NCBI GenBank assembly: GCA_025526935.1
Contig: JAHLKD010000010.1
Span: forward strand, 664,451 to 728,450
Reading direction: 5' to 3'
DNA: 64,000 nucleotides
Source of the DNA: Cladochytrium replicatum
Taxonomy: Eukaryota > Chytridiomycota > Chytridiomycetes > Cladochytriales > Cladochytriaceae
This document shows, one piece after another, positions 21,172 to 36,145 of this stretch. The position numbers were made by a program, and so were the translations under genes. The notes below the pieces were generated by a model. It saw only the letters and a program-made list of their open reading frames with translations, was not told where the DNA came from and did not search any database. How positions within the stretch are numbered: position 1 is the first letter of the stretch; the number at the start of each line of letters is the position of its first letter.

Positions 21172-24100
21172 ATGTCCGCCTCTGCTCTCGGTCTGGACCC
21201 GCATGGTGCCGCAGTTGCCGGTGCTTATGCTGCGATCGGAAGCGGTGCTACCCTGTACTTTGGAGGCCTTGTGAACGACACTATCTCTCCTTCCTCTTAT
21301 TCTCCTGCTCTTTCGCAAAATCCCTCGGACGAAATTTATGAAATCTCTTCCGCTCTCGAGCTCAGAAAAGTCGAAACTTCATTATCTACGGATGGCGGTC
21401 TCAGGCCTCCGCCCACTTACTTTCAGTGCTGTGTATCCGATCCATCCTCAAATCTTGTGGTCTCCATTCTTTCAAACTCTACACGCGCCCTCAACGAGCT
21501 GGTTCTTTGCTATGGTGGTGTCGAAGTGTCTTCATACATGTGGATCTATCACTGGCCATTGAGAACATGGCTTGCTCCAGAATTTTTGGACTCGGACCCC
21601 TCTGGCCAAGTTGAGGTAGAGCGATACGGACACTCTTGTGCGATTGTAGACGGCCGTGTTTCTGTACTGGGGGGCGTTGCGAAATGGTCTGATGGGTCAA
21701 CGGGACCAGCCAAGGTAAGAACGAAAAAAAACAGATCTATCCGAAAGATGTCAGAATTGGTATTCATTTCTGGCTTCTCTTTCACTTCCTATCGCGCAGA
21801 CCCACTTGCTCTTTGACTTGACAAAGCCTGCTGGATCCAGATGGAAAACTAAATCGCTCTCGTCATGGTCTTATGCGCGCGACGTACGACTCGGTCACAC
21901 TCTCGTTCCCATCACATCCCCGTCTATAGAGAACGCCCAAAAACCCGAGCCAATCCTCATGCTGTTTGGCTCAAATGCAGTCAACTATACCAGCAACAAC
22001 ACCTCATCCGATTCTTCGCAAAACACAGTCCCTCTCGTCATTGCTTTCGATTCGACATCACCATCTCGTATCGGTAAAATAGACTCAATTGGCTCGACGA
22101 TTCCCGATATTATGGACGGAGCAGCATGTACGACCTTCAACCAAACGAGCGTGTATTGCTTTGGAGGGCGACGAAGAACTTCAGCCGCCGAGCTGTCTGG
22201 ACAGATTTGGCGGTTAAAAATAGACAACCTCAATGTCACTGCCGATTCTACATATTCCTGGAGTGGTTCGTCATGGGAGCTAATCTGGGATACTCCTTCC
22301 ACTGCAACAACTCCTACTGGTACCACATTATTCCCAAAACCTCGATGGGGTGCCTCAATGACCTCGATCAACAATACGTATCTCACAATCCGGGGAGGTG
22401 GCGTACCTGGGGATTTCCTCAACCCAAAGACCGTTGCGCCGTTCGCTGATCCGCAATTGTACGTCTTCGATCTTCGGAATCAGTCCTGGGCGTGGCATTC
22501 GTCTGCGGATTGGAGACGGCAGCTCAACGGAAGCGTAAACAATACTTCAGTCTCGCCTTCTCCCACAGCTCATGCGGGAGCCGGTGCATTGCAACTGTGG
22601 AGTATTGCCGTGATTGCGATCGGAGGACTGATTTTGGTCCTCGTCGCTGTCGTTGCTGTCGCTCTTCGAAGGACAAGTCGGAAGCATCGGAGAAATAGCG
22701 CCCATGAGCTTGAGCAAGGAAAAGTCCGAGCGCTGGTGCCTGGTGATTACCACCTTGTTTCGGACGGGCCGCCACAGATCCCTCCACTCATTGTGCCTGA
22801 TCCGTTCCAATCGCTTACTGAAGATGAGGTCAACGATGAAGATGCGGCCGTGCTTTCCGAAAATCGCAGCAGCACGCAAACACAAGACCGTCGACTTCTT
22901 CGTATTCGTGAATCATCTTCTAACGACGACGACAATAGGCTTTCAGCCTTGTTCACGAGCATTCATAGTTCTCTCAGCTCGAAAGGCCCATCGCACAGAT
23001 CTTGGGATGTTTCGTCCTCTACGCCGCCCGCGGGAGACCTTGGAAGTCGATCAGCTCGGGCTTCGGGGAACGGAATGGGAGCTGCTGGTGCAGTCGCCAG
23101 CGATCTTGAACTTCTTGTCGGGAGCGACCCGATTGCCGTTGCTGCTGCCGTCGCCGAGCGCCATCGCAACGTCGTACCGCTTCTGAACAGACTCACGCGC
23201 TCCAATGTAGACGCCAGAGAGTTTTTCCCTGGAAGTTTAGAGGAGCGTGAGAGTCTCGGTTCGGTTGGCGCCACTGGTGCAGTGTACGTCGAAGGCACTG
23301 AACGGAGATCAACCGCTCGTTCTTCGGGAACAGCGGAGATGATGGCTACGTTGGAGAGGATTGCAGGAACGCAAGACCTGTTTGACGAGGACGCAGAAAG
23401 TGCAAAGCTGTTGATGGTCTCGAGCGCGGAAGAGGGAGAGTCGATTGTTGCCCCTGCATCGGATATACCAACAGTCCCAGAGGATGAAATTCGACCGTCA
23501 CCATCCGTTATCTTTGTGCCGCAAACTGAAGAAGTAATGGAAGAGCAGAGTTCTGGGGAGGAGTTCCGGGAAGCGGAGGCCGATGTACTGCTAAACAACA
23601 ATTTAGAGGATTCGATCGACCTTGGAAGCGACGTTGCACAGGTTGGGGTTGGGAACTTAGTTGTCGACCCACCTAGTGAAAAGAGCGAAGATTCTTCCAG
23701 ATCTCCTGTAGACGGACTGGACCAAGCCGGAGACCGTTCCAGCAAGATTGTCGAGGTTGGCCAGCTTCTGATCGACGAAACTCCCGCCCAACTCTCAACA
23801 CCTGTATCTCCATTGTCAGTTCTCGACGTAGACCGGCGCCCTAGTATTCGTGAAGCTTTTTCGGAAACTACGACAATGCGCAATCCCAGCGTGCCGATGT
23901 ACCCGATTCCCTCGCAATGGAATCCGGCATCGACCCCTCCTGGATCTCCAAAGCGAGGACCGATGATGTGGCCGTCCCCATCGCCGCTGCAAAGTGGTGG
24001 CGGCGGAACGGGCTCAAGAGCTTCGTCGGCCGCTGGTTCAGGTACATCTACGCCGCTAGCGGTGCAGTGGCCACCTCCACCTCCTGTCGGAGTGGACGAG

Positions 24101-24675
24101 CCGGATCTGATGGTACAGGTGCACGGGCAGAGTACGGATTATGTTGTTACGAGGGCATTCTGGCCATCAAGACCCGATGAGATACCTCTTGAAGTAGGGG
24201 ACTTGATTGCGATTGAGGTGAGTGTTGCTATTTAGTTACATCGTTAGCGAAACGTTTTGTTAACACATCCTCACAGTGCCGTTGGGACGACAACTGGGCG
24301 AGAGGACAAAATGTTTCGAAATCTCGACGACGAGGCGTTTTCCCACTACCGGTTCTATCCGCCATCCGCTCTGGACCCTCTCATCGTGTAGCGGGCCTTT
24401 CATCACCGCCACGTTCACGCTCAGGATCGGTTGAAGGTCGTTCGGCGTCGTCTTCTGGTTCTTCTTCGCCTGAGCTGTCGGAAACGACTTGGACTGCTAG
24501 CGCATCGACAACACCGGTGTGGCCTCCAAGAGGACGATTCCTTGCTGACGGGGAGAGGTTTGCAGTTGGAACTGAGACGAAGATGATGCCGAGAAGCAGC
24601 TCATTGTACAGAGCTAGTGCTGGGTCTGCTGTAGTTGGCAAAGAAGTCGCAGAGGCTCTTTCGCGGCTGACATGA
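21172..24675 (+). CDS. Single-pass membrane protein with kelch-like ectodomain and C-terminal SH3 domain
   Basis: Exons 21172-21714, 21800-24217 and 24277-24675 join in phase 0 and give 1119 residues. Residues 1-440 hold kelch-type strands: LYFGGLV, LCYGGVEVSSYMWIY, RYGHSCAIVDGRVSVLGG, LGHTLVP, VYCFGGRR and RWGASMTSINNTY. Many N-x-S/T sites fit an extracellular beta propeller. A hydrophobic helix at about 444-472 (SIAVIAIGGLILVLVAVVAV) is followed by basic residues, so the ~640-residue Ser/Glu-rich tail is inside. The tail ends with an SH3 domain (about 958-1015): AFWPSRPDEIPLEVGDLIAIE, then WDDNWARGQN and GVFPLPVL, the last split by a 59-nt intron. No clear signal peptide is seen. By design it could link a wall or surface ligand to cortical actin or polarity proteins; that role is inferred. 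Confidence 0.85.
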
Positions 24676-26014
24676 TCGGGACAAAGACAACTTCTGCCGC
24701 TCTTTCTTTGCTCTTCATTTTCTACTTTTCGTCTTAGGTATGGTTCGATTTTCTATTTTGCGTGATTTCTCTTTGCTTTCACTTTTGGGTTTGAGTTTTG
24801 GCTGTGGTTCTTTCTTCGTTTCAATCTTCTTTTATTTTTCGTTCGGTTGAGATGATCTTATCTCGCTTTCGTTTATTTGCAAAGGTTCTTTGCCTGCGGA
24901 TAGGAAAGATTTCTATTAATTTTATGGCGGATCGTGAAGAGGGCTCAATTTATTTGCTGCCCAGTTTTGCGGTTTGCCGGAGCTGAGAAAACGTCAAGTT
25001 CGAAGGCACAAAACCAGGTCACTGAGAGGATAGTTTGCAGCTCATCGCCATTTTGCTTTTGTTGTGCTTCTTCTTGTTTTGCAATACCAGAATCGCTTGA
25101 TAGAGTTTGTTTTTTCCATTCCGTCCTCTTCTTGACCTTGTATGTGCTGTTTTGTATGTTGCTGTCGTTGACTCTTTGTCGTTGCTCGGTAAAAAACGAT
25201 CAATAGCCTAGTCATTTCTTATTTTATTAGTGAGAGCCGTGCGCAAGTGGGCATGTTTAAAACGAAATCATATTGATATAGGATGCGCGCGAATTGGCCC
25301 TATTGCCTTATTGGGTGGATTCTCTTTCCACCCCCCTGGAAACGAAGTCGGTTGCCACATTGGGCTGTCGATTGTGTTTCTCTAACTAAAATAGATAGCG
25401 TGCATCTTTGAGCGTCCTCCATCCTTGTGGTGATTCGAATCGCCTCATCAGTGATTTCTGCTTCTATGTCATTGATAACTCCGCCCGCATATAGGTCTCT
25501 GGGGTAAGTAAGTAGGACCTCAAAGAATGGTCTGGGTAACGTTTCAAGGCTACAGATACTGGAGCTGGCACGACTTTCGACGCCCATCCCGCACAAACCG
25601 AAGAACCAGAAAATAGCACCAGCATGCAACATCAATCTTATCAGCAACCACCCGTCTCCTCAACTCCAACTTCTCCGTCGCAATCAGATTCTCTGTGGAG
25701 ATTCTCTTTTGGAGTAGATGATTTCGAATCTTTCATCCCTGGCAAGGACTCTTGCGCCAAAAAAGGATCTGAACGCTGCATTGAATCTAACAATAAATAG
25801 ACAAGAAAGTTCACCGACCGATCTTGTTGCTCCAACGTATATTTGCGATCCAGCTACAGAAGGATCACTGACAGCTGTGATGCAGTGCACGGACACGATA
25901 CCGAAATCAAGGATCACAACGATTGCCTTGAAGTAAGAGCCGCAATTTGGAAACTAGCATATACAAAAATGGCTGTGTAATTTCCCGATAATTCGCTACA
26001 AATTGTGAACACAA
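24676..26014. other. Long intergenic region with unresolved short frames
   Basis: No family recognised. Frames at 25630-25936 (plus) and 25300-25917 (minus) overlap each other and could each be chance. The plus-strand frame DLNAALNLTINRQESSPTDL looks protein-like but has no usable start or partner exon. The first ~500 bp is T-rich and fits the 3' UTR of the kelch-SH3 gene. Confidence 0.35.
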
Positions 26015-27165
26015 ATGCTGGCAACAAGCGGACCCCGGGGATTCTTCAACGCTCCGGCGACGAAGGGAATCTTTCTGTGCGTTGCAATCAACACGCTGTC
26101 TTGCACTATTTTCAATCTCAGGAGTGCATTCCAGCTGCAGCTCATCCCGCACATCACAACACACTATCAGGTCAAAAGTTTTCCCGTCCAAAAGCACAAG
26201 ATTGCTGACAATGTTGTTTTTCCTTCTCTACAGTTCTGGCGATTCGTTTCTACACACCTAGGTGAGTCGTGTCTATATGCATGCAAATTCAAAGCCTGAA
26301 ACGGTCACCTTGTCAAGCGTTCAGCAGCTCAACCGAGATCCTGTTTGGCGGTCTATTGATCTACCAGTTCAGACTCCTTGAGCGGCAATGGGGCACAAAC
26401 AAATACTTTTCGTTTGTGGTTTTGACATCTGCGCTCTCGACGGCGCTTCAGGTTGCAACACTCGGGATTGGGGCGCTTGTTTTAACGAATCATCGGAGAG
26501 CTTTGGGAGGTGCGACGGTGATGGGTCCCTATGGATTCGTGTTTGCGGCGCTGTATCAATATCATAAGGATATACCCGTGACATATCGGATGAGGACTTT
26601 TGGGATCTCATGGAGCGACAAGGCGATCTTGTACATCCTCAGTGCTCAGGTATGTCACAGCGTCTGTGTTAGAATGCATTAATAAGTTGCTATTCGACAG
26701 CTCCTCACGGCCTCGTGGCCGCAATCACTTCTTGCTGGACTCTGCGGACTAGCGGCTGGTGCACTTTACAAAGCTAATTTTGCAAAGATGAAGTCGTGGA
26801 GGATCCCGAAACCCATTGCCCGTTTTGCACAGGCGAATATCTACCCGCTGCTGCAGTCTGATAACGTGCGTGTGCCGAGAGGAAATTCAACTACCTCCAT
26901 GGGAGGAAACAGAGCATCCGAAGAGGTTGGTGGTGGAATCATGGCAGCTGCGGCGGCCTCCGCTGCGCAGAGAATGCGGACGATGCAGCCTTCGGAGGAG
27001 CATGTGAGTTCTGACCCCAAACTTGGCTATGGGACTAAGTTCCTCAAATAGGTTTCAACACTGATGGCCATGGGATTTGAGAGGGAGGCCGTAGTTGGTG
27101 CATTGAGGGCCGCAAACAACAATGTTGAGCAAGCGGCCACATTGTTGCTTGAGAGTGCTTCATGA
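26015..27165 (+). CDS. Rhomboid-like pseudoprotease with C-terminal UBA domain (Dsc2/UBAC2 type)
   Basis: Proteins of this type sit in ER or Golgi membranes and help ubiquitin ligases extract membrane clients. Fungal Dsc2 belongs to the Dsc ligase complex. Five exons (26015-26170, 26234-26261, 26318-26649, 26701-27003, 27052-27165) with 51-63 nt introns close exactly to 311 codons. The membrane part shows GIFLCVAINTLSCTIFNLR, a short FWRFVSTHL exon of 28 nt, and the rhomboid-like loop STEILFGGLLIYQFRLLERQWG. Further helices follow up to LLAGLCGLAAGALYKANF. There is no catalytic Ser-His pair, as expected for the pseudoprotease class. The last exon codes a UBA domain (LMAMGFEREAVVGALRAANN then VEQAATLLLE). 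The protein is 310 residues long. Confidence 0.88.
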
Positions 27166-27360
27166 TGGCATCTCGTGTGGAGTTGACAGGGCATGACACA
27201 AGTTAAATTGTTTCACCGGTATCCCAACTTTTCTTAAAAGAATATCTTTGTTTTGTCGCCAAAATGCCAACATATAATCATCGCCCGCCCTGAGGTCGAA
27301 CCGATCAGCCATCAATATCCGATCGTATAGTTGACCTCCACCACAACTCCAATTAATCGT
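27166..27360. other. Convergent 3' flanks of the Dsc2-like and QCR9 genes
   Basis: Only about 195 bp separates two convergent stops, so the two 3' UTRs must abut or overlap. Nothing else is seen. Confidence 0.5.
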
Positions 27361-27620
27361 CTACTCTTCGGCCTTCTCAATGTAGAGGTTGCGAATATCT
27401 TTCCACTGACGCTGTTTAATGGGAATCATCAGAGTTAGTGCATTCTTTCAGGAATACATAAAGTTGGACGGACCCCCTTGTTGATGCGGTCCCACACAGC
27501 GTCTGTTCCAGAGTCGATAACGGCTTCAGCAACGAAAGCGGCGCCGATGACAGCGACTGTGAACGTCGACGTGCGCCTGAAGATAGTGCTGTAGAGCCCT
27601 CGGATGAATGCGGATGCCAT
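27361..27620 (-). CDS. QCR9: Cytochrome bc1 complex subunit 9
   Basis: This small inner-membrane subunit of respiratory complex III stabilises the iron-sulfur protein region. Exon 27620-27474 is joined through a 62-nt intron (27412-27473) to exon 27411-27361, giving 65 residues, which matches the ~66 of yeast. The N-terminal IYRTFFRR-like segment reads LYSTIFRRTSTFTVAVIGAA, followed by the single membrane helix and the matrix/intermembrane signature VWDRINKG joined by splicing to RQWKDIRNLYIEKAEE. The second exon is too short for most gene finders. The tail and the family length agree well. Confidence 0.88.
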
Positions 27621-31110
<3,490 letters not shown>

Positions 31111-31218
31111 GCATTGTCACCAATGGAACAATATGATATTTCTGTTTAAATAAATTCTGGGTTTCTAAGTTGTGTCCCTAGTTAGGTTAATTTATCCAAC
31201 CAAGTTATATTGAGTGAC
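31111..31218. other. 3' flank of MET3
   Basis: AT-rich, includes AAATAAA about 35 bp after the stop, a possible polyadenylation signal. It ends at the LTR that starts at 31219. Confidence 0.5.
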
Positions 31219-31696
31219 TGTTAAATTCTGTGTATCCTTGGAGGGCTTACCCATTATTTTGCGCAATAGGTTTTTCATTTGGGCTTGAGAATTTTTTATG
31301 CTATTGCTCGATTTATGTTTTGGGCAGTCGTGCTGATTGTCATTGTTAAATGTTCTTGTTAGGGTGTGTGAACTTCTGTGTGGGGAATATTTAGTACGGT
31401 TGTTCTTTGAGACAGTGGAACAAACCAAACACTCACACACCACAGGTATAAATAAAGGAGACAGTAGAACAAACCAAACATTCACACACCACAGTCTTCC
31501 TGGTTAGGCAATCCCAGCCTTGATTTGTGTTAGGGCACAGAGTGCTTGTGTTTGTGTGCAACAAGGGTAAATTATTTTGCTTTATCATTACCCCATATTC
31601 AACTGGGCAAAGAGACGGAACCTGGAGCTGTTGTGCTAGCTAAAGAACAGCTAAAAACGCCCTCATGCTACTAGGAGAAGCCCTTGGTTTTTAACA
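31219..31696 (+). repeat. LTR of family C, 478 bp
   Basis: It starts TGTTAAATTC and ends TTTTTAACA, with the TG...CA ends of LTRs. It is an inverted-orientation relative of the solo LTR at 57067-57542: the blocks around GTGTGTGAGTGTTTGG and CCTTGGAGGG match. No target duplication is seen. The sequence just downstream leads into a gag-like region, so this may be the 5' LTR of a truncated element. Confidence 0.7.
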
Positions 31697-33720
31697 GGTG
31701 GTGGTTTCATCCAGGACCCACCATTTTGGACCTTTTTGTGAGTTATCTCAGGAACGTATCACCGGCTACACAAACACTTCCCTGATTACTTAGAATTACA
31801 GGCGATCAGTTTCAATTATTTTACACATTTGTCTGAGCACAATATGTCGACAACTTAGAGGGTTCAGGATCACTTGGCGAGGGCTCATGTTGGACAGCCT
31901 TTGGAACCTCGCGATGCGTGGAGGAATGCATTTTTGTTGATGTATTCATAGGAGGACATTGCTGGGCTTTTGGCCAGTGTTGGATCTGGCCAGATCGCTA
32001 TGTCCCGAATGCACTTGTGGATTTGCTAAACCGTGCGCGTGAACAAGGACGTGCTAAATCAGCTTTATCGCTTGAGCGGCTTGAAATCGAGAATGATGCA
32101 CTCGTGATGCAGTGCGCGGTGCTTGCGCACAACTTGGTTCTGGTGACGGATCAGCTTGATCCCGTTGATGTTCCTGATGTCGAGGACGATGGAGAAAAGA
32201 GTTGGACTGATTCCCAGACCCAGACCGATTTTTTGGATGCTGATTTATCGAATCATGATAGAATTGCAAAAAACTTGGCAGATCTGCAGCAGGAACTGGC
32301 GAGTGCTTGTCGAGAGCTTTGCGTTGCACAGGAATGCAGCTGAAGCCCGGCGCAAGGCAGCCAGGGCTGCAGCGGAGCTAGAGATGGCTTGATCAGCGGA
32401 GGCAAAGCGAGTTTCAGCTCTGGATGACTTGGAGAAGCAGTTGAAGTCGTCCCAAGAGCTTCCCAGCCAACTCCGCATCGAGGCTGAATTGCTGGAGGTG
32501 GAACTGGCCTCAGTGAAGGCTGCTGGAGCACTCGTTTGGATTTTGCCAACATACGCCACAGTGTTGAGTGTTGTTTCGTTCATAAAAGTTTTCCTTCTTT
32601 GTTTTTACTTTCAAAAGAAAAAGTTCAGCTGAGGATAACAACAGGATTATTGTTAATCCTCGGAATCGAACTTGCGACATGATGTTGAATGGCTTGTGGT
32701 TTAACCCACGACGCTAGGTTTGTTGTTCTCCAAAATTTTCATTCCTGTTTCTATTTCGGCTTTATGTTCTTCGACGAAAACTTCAAAAGCCAGCGTTCCA
32801 GAAAATTCCGGATCACCAGCAAACTTGAAGGGGACTTACCAAAGGAGGAAGGAGAGCGCCACTGCTGACGTGGCAAGGACAAATTAAGGGAGGCTTTGTT
32901 CGGAATGGGAGAACCTATAAAACGGTGTGAGTGTTAAGCTTCCAATACATCGAACAAGTACCTCTTATCTGATCTTACCTGCCTACGACGAAATTCTACA
33001 CACAGCAAAATGGCGCAGCAGAGCAGGCGTTGGAGCGGTCTCTTCACAAAACAAAAATGGACCTCCAACGTTGGCAGATCGATTTTGTGGTCTGTGGCCA
33101 GCAGAATGCAGGGCCAACCACAAATTGTGAGGAGCTTTGGATTTATCGATTGCTGAATGTGACAGATTAAAGAGGGATCGTGATCAGATTCGAGCATTAA
33201 TTGCAGTATCATCATCATCTGACGATCAGCACTCTGATGTGCACGAGCTTGGACCAAAGGACTCGGCATCACAACAAGCTTCCGCAGTTTTACCATCTGC
33301 CCAATCTGTTTTGAAAGATGCAGCTGTACCAACAGTGAAAACACTCAGAACTAGTGATTATCATGGACCTACAGCGGATGTTTTCCAGAGCTTTCCAGTT
33401 GGCCAATCTTCCCCTCCACAGGGAAACATTGGACTGGAAATTGTTTCAGCACTCCAACAAACTGGGCTTCTCACCAAACGATCAGAGAAGTTGGACCAGA
33501 ATGCTCTGAACAGCATACCTCCTTTTGCTGGGACTTCTTCTTCAGGCCAGGCTGATGATGCCAGTTCAAATGAGTTAGGGAAGTTTTTCAAAGCAGTGAC
33601 TAAAGTTGCAATTAGTCAAACTTGGACAGAACCAATGCAAACTCAAGCTATGGTGCTACGGTTCAAAGATAATTCTGCAGTGTCACGCTGTCGATCTGTC
33701 TCCTGAAAGTAAAATAGCCT
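31697..33720 (+). pseudogene. Gag-like remains of a retrotransposon, split by a copia solo LTR
   Basis: Reading frames 31918-32343, 32400-32561 and 33137-33706 are broken by stops but share a style: Ala/Glu/Leu-rich coiled coils (NRAREQGRAKSALSLERLEI, ELLEVELASVKAAGALV) and Ser/Gln-rich linkers. The sequence before 32562 continues after 33000 once the solo LTR and one target copy are removed. No zinc knuckle or protease is visible. I call it gag-like because it follows an LTR; the protein itself is not recognised. Confidence 0.45.
32562..33000 (+). mobile_element. Solo LTR of the copia-1 family, 439 bp
   Basis: It runs from TGTTGAGTGTTG to AAATTCTACA and is nearly identical to the LTRs of the copia at 38247-56736. 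Perfect 5-bp duplications CACAG flank it at 32557-32561 and 33001-33005. The internal part was lost, as happens after recombination between two LTRs. A TATAAAA box lies near 32918. Confidence 0.93.
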
Positions 33721-34940
33721 TCAAGTAACTGTCTTTGCTTCTACAGCAATTCGCACGGCAAAGTCCGAACACTAGGAGCAAGCGAACCAGTCACCCTACT
33801 GCCTCTGAAATCGTCTTCAGGTCACTCAGTAGTCTGTCTAGGATGATCTGTTGCTATTTGCAACGCGCTCCTAGATCTGTGGTCACATGTTCTATTTCTA
33901 AGCCATTAACATAAATCTGAACAAATCAAAAATTAATTGAACGATTAATTAAATTCTAAAATAATCAAAAATTAATTGAATTCTAAACAAAAGAAAGGAA
34001 ATCCCATTCCCCCAACTCTTTCCCCAAATCTCTTTCTATGCCACATTTGAAGTGCACACCACGACAACGTTTGTTTTATCACACCAGCAAGCAGTGATGT
34101 CGCTGCCACACTGTAACTCTCTAAATCTGGATGTTTCAGATGTGTGCGTCTTGATCTATTGTTGCCTCCTGTTCCTGTTCCTGTTTTACAGCTTTCGCTT
34201 GATGTTGCAATTGATAACGTTTGTCCATTTCTCAACCCAGTTTATCTTGCACCATGGTATCTCCTTTTTTGTTGTCTTTATAAGATTTGGCTTCACTGTA
34301 TGGGTCTGGCATTAGAAATTTCTCCTCCAGACTCCCTCTTTAGTCCTGCATTTTTGGATCAATAACGTCTTCATTTTTCATATTTATTACTCACCTGTTT
34401 TTGGCACCTTAGCAGTATCTGACGGGTAGCCACAGGTTTGAGTTTACTTCTGCTGTTTTCTTTGTTGCTTTTCCCTTATGCTGTGTGCGCTACCCTACGT
34501 GCTGGTCCATGACTATCTTGTAAGGCACTTTGGGTTTTGTTTATTGTTATGCACTTTATGTGCAAAATAAATAAATAATATGTTCAAACAAATCAGATAT
34601 ACACCCTAATCAATGTCTTTTTTTAATTTAAGCCTGCCTGATGATCCTGGTTTAGCTCTTGACATTACAATTGATATGCTTTCACCACGGCCTTTTTATC
34701 CTTCGCCTGCTTTTTCCCAGTGGGTTCTTGTTCTTCCTGTAATTAACTGCATTTGGTCAAACTGTCTTGTTTACAAGCTAGCTTTGTCTCCCGCTCCTGA
34801 TTCTATCTTGTCCGCATTTATTGATTTAGACATGCCTTAGTGTTATGAAACATTTTACTTTTCCTACGGCTCACATGGCTCTCCATGTGCTGCCATTTTA
34901 CTCGTATTGTTTTACACTTGTAGTTGGATTTTGCATCAGC
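33721..34940. repeat. Unclassified repetitive sequence, possible LINE-like 3' tails
   Basis: Two stretches, 34144-34380 and 34613-34840, are distantly related (LDVAIDN / LDITIDM, then ALEISPPDSLFSPAF / ALSPAPDSILSAFID in one frame). Between them is a segment ending in TGTGCAAAATAAATAAATAA, which looks like the 3' end and simple tail of a non-LTR element. No reverse transcriptase was found. Confidence 0.3.
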
Positions 34941-34945
34941 AAGTG

Positions 34946-35062
34946 ATACGGATTGGTTGGAAATAAATACATATTATGCATTTCAAAAAAATCCTCAGTA
35001 TCATGGATTGGTTGGAAATAAATACATATTATGCATTTCAAAAAATCCTCAGTGTCATCAAA
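34946..35062 (+). repeat. Tandem duplication of about 60 bp
   Basis: A unit beginning GGATTGGTTGGAAATAAATA and ending TCCTCAGT occurs twice in a row, the second copy starting near 35005, with one or two base differences. Confidence 0.85.
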
Positions 35063-35200
35063 CTTACAAAGAAAATACTTGAAAAGCAAGATAAGTTGGA
35101 CATCATTAAACCATTGTTAATTTCTTGTCCATATTGTATGAGAGAAATCTTTAAGCTGGACAGTTTACAAGACAAACACATAGTCTCAAAAAAGTGGGGG

Positions 35201-36145
35201 TGATCAGTAAGAACAACCAAACATAGTGTAGGACTTTGCATTTTGACCACACGCAAAGCATTTCGTCACGCCCGGGACGAGGGGGTTCTCCCTGGGCTGC
35301 TCAAAGGGAATGCAGAGGGTCTTTGCGCCCATGAACAGGGCCTTCTCTTCAGTAGGTTCTGAGCTGCTCAATTGAAAACAATTCAGCAAATCTCATTTTC
35401 TTCAACTCCTGCTTTTAAGTTGCACACCTTTTCGAGCTTCGTTCTTTGTCGTCCTCGCACTCTGTGCGCTCTCACCAGGGAACGAGGACGAGGTTCTTTG
35501 CGTCGAGGGACCATCGCAGCGCACAGTGCGGAAGGACTTGGATTGGATGTCCTTGGGACCCACCTCGAGACCCATAGGAACACCCTGAGGCAAATACGTT
35601 ATTGACACGACTTCTGAATGGTGGAGTCAGGTGTTATGTGTTACCCTCATCTCCCAGTGGTTGAACCTGTGTCCAGGAGTGTAGTTTCGTGCGTCTGCCT
35701 TGGCAAGGATTCCAGCCTTCTTCAGCATGCTCACAATCTTGTCAGCCTTCTCGGCGATCTCCTTCCAGTCAGCGTCGGTCGTGGATGCAGTGATTCCGAC
35801 AGGGGTGCTTGAATTCCCATCGCACAACATTGTTCCATTGGTTCAAGCGAACGGGGAGATCACGGTGACTGCGAATCCAGTTTGCATAGGCCGGGTAAAT
35901 CACAGTTTCTGAAGTCGGGCAAACAGCAATTGGAGTCTTGAGATCCGTCTCACCACTACCGCAACAGATCAGCAACTGAAATTTGATCCTGTCACAAGCA
36001 CATACGCTTTGGTGACCCATGCGACTTCAGGGGCGAATCCTTCAATGTGATCTTTCTCTTTCTCAAGTGCTCTCTTGGAAACAAAGGTGGGGAAGTAGCA
36101 GCCCTTGACGCCCAGGTGCTCAATCTTTCCACTGAACCACTCTAC
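35201..36145 (-). pseudogene. Prolyl-tRNA synthetase, catalytic and C-terminal part, internally deleted
   Basis: The minus strand reads [38 protein letters not shown], then after a 50-nt intron (35956-36005) [35 protein letters not shown]. These are the class II core of eukaryotic ProRS, with the motif RPTSET mutated to CPTSET. At FKHP the frame jumps directly to [20 protein letters not shown] and NYTPGHRFNHWEMR of the anticodon-binding domain, so roughly 200 codons including motifs 2 and 3 are missing. After another retained intron come LEVGPKDIQSKSF and the C-terminal zinc region CIPFEQP, CFACGQNAK and YTMFGCSY. Retained introns mean a DNA-level copy, not a retrocopy. It has the same strand as the N-terminal ProRS piece at 63.2-63.8 kb. 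Confidence 0.9.

Noticed and set aside
22963-23883. Minus-strand Ser-rich frame of 306 residues
   Set aside because: Shadow of the kelch-SH3 coding exon; low-complexity and without motif.
31219-31696. Solo LTR with target copies
   Set aside because: The five bases on each side (GTGAC and GGTGG) do not match, so I call it an LTR but not a clean solo insertion.
32640-32710. Possible tRNA gene on the minus strand within the LTR
   Set aside because: Box A and box B are present, but the T stem and acceptor stem do not pair, and the segment recurs in every LTR copy.
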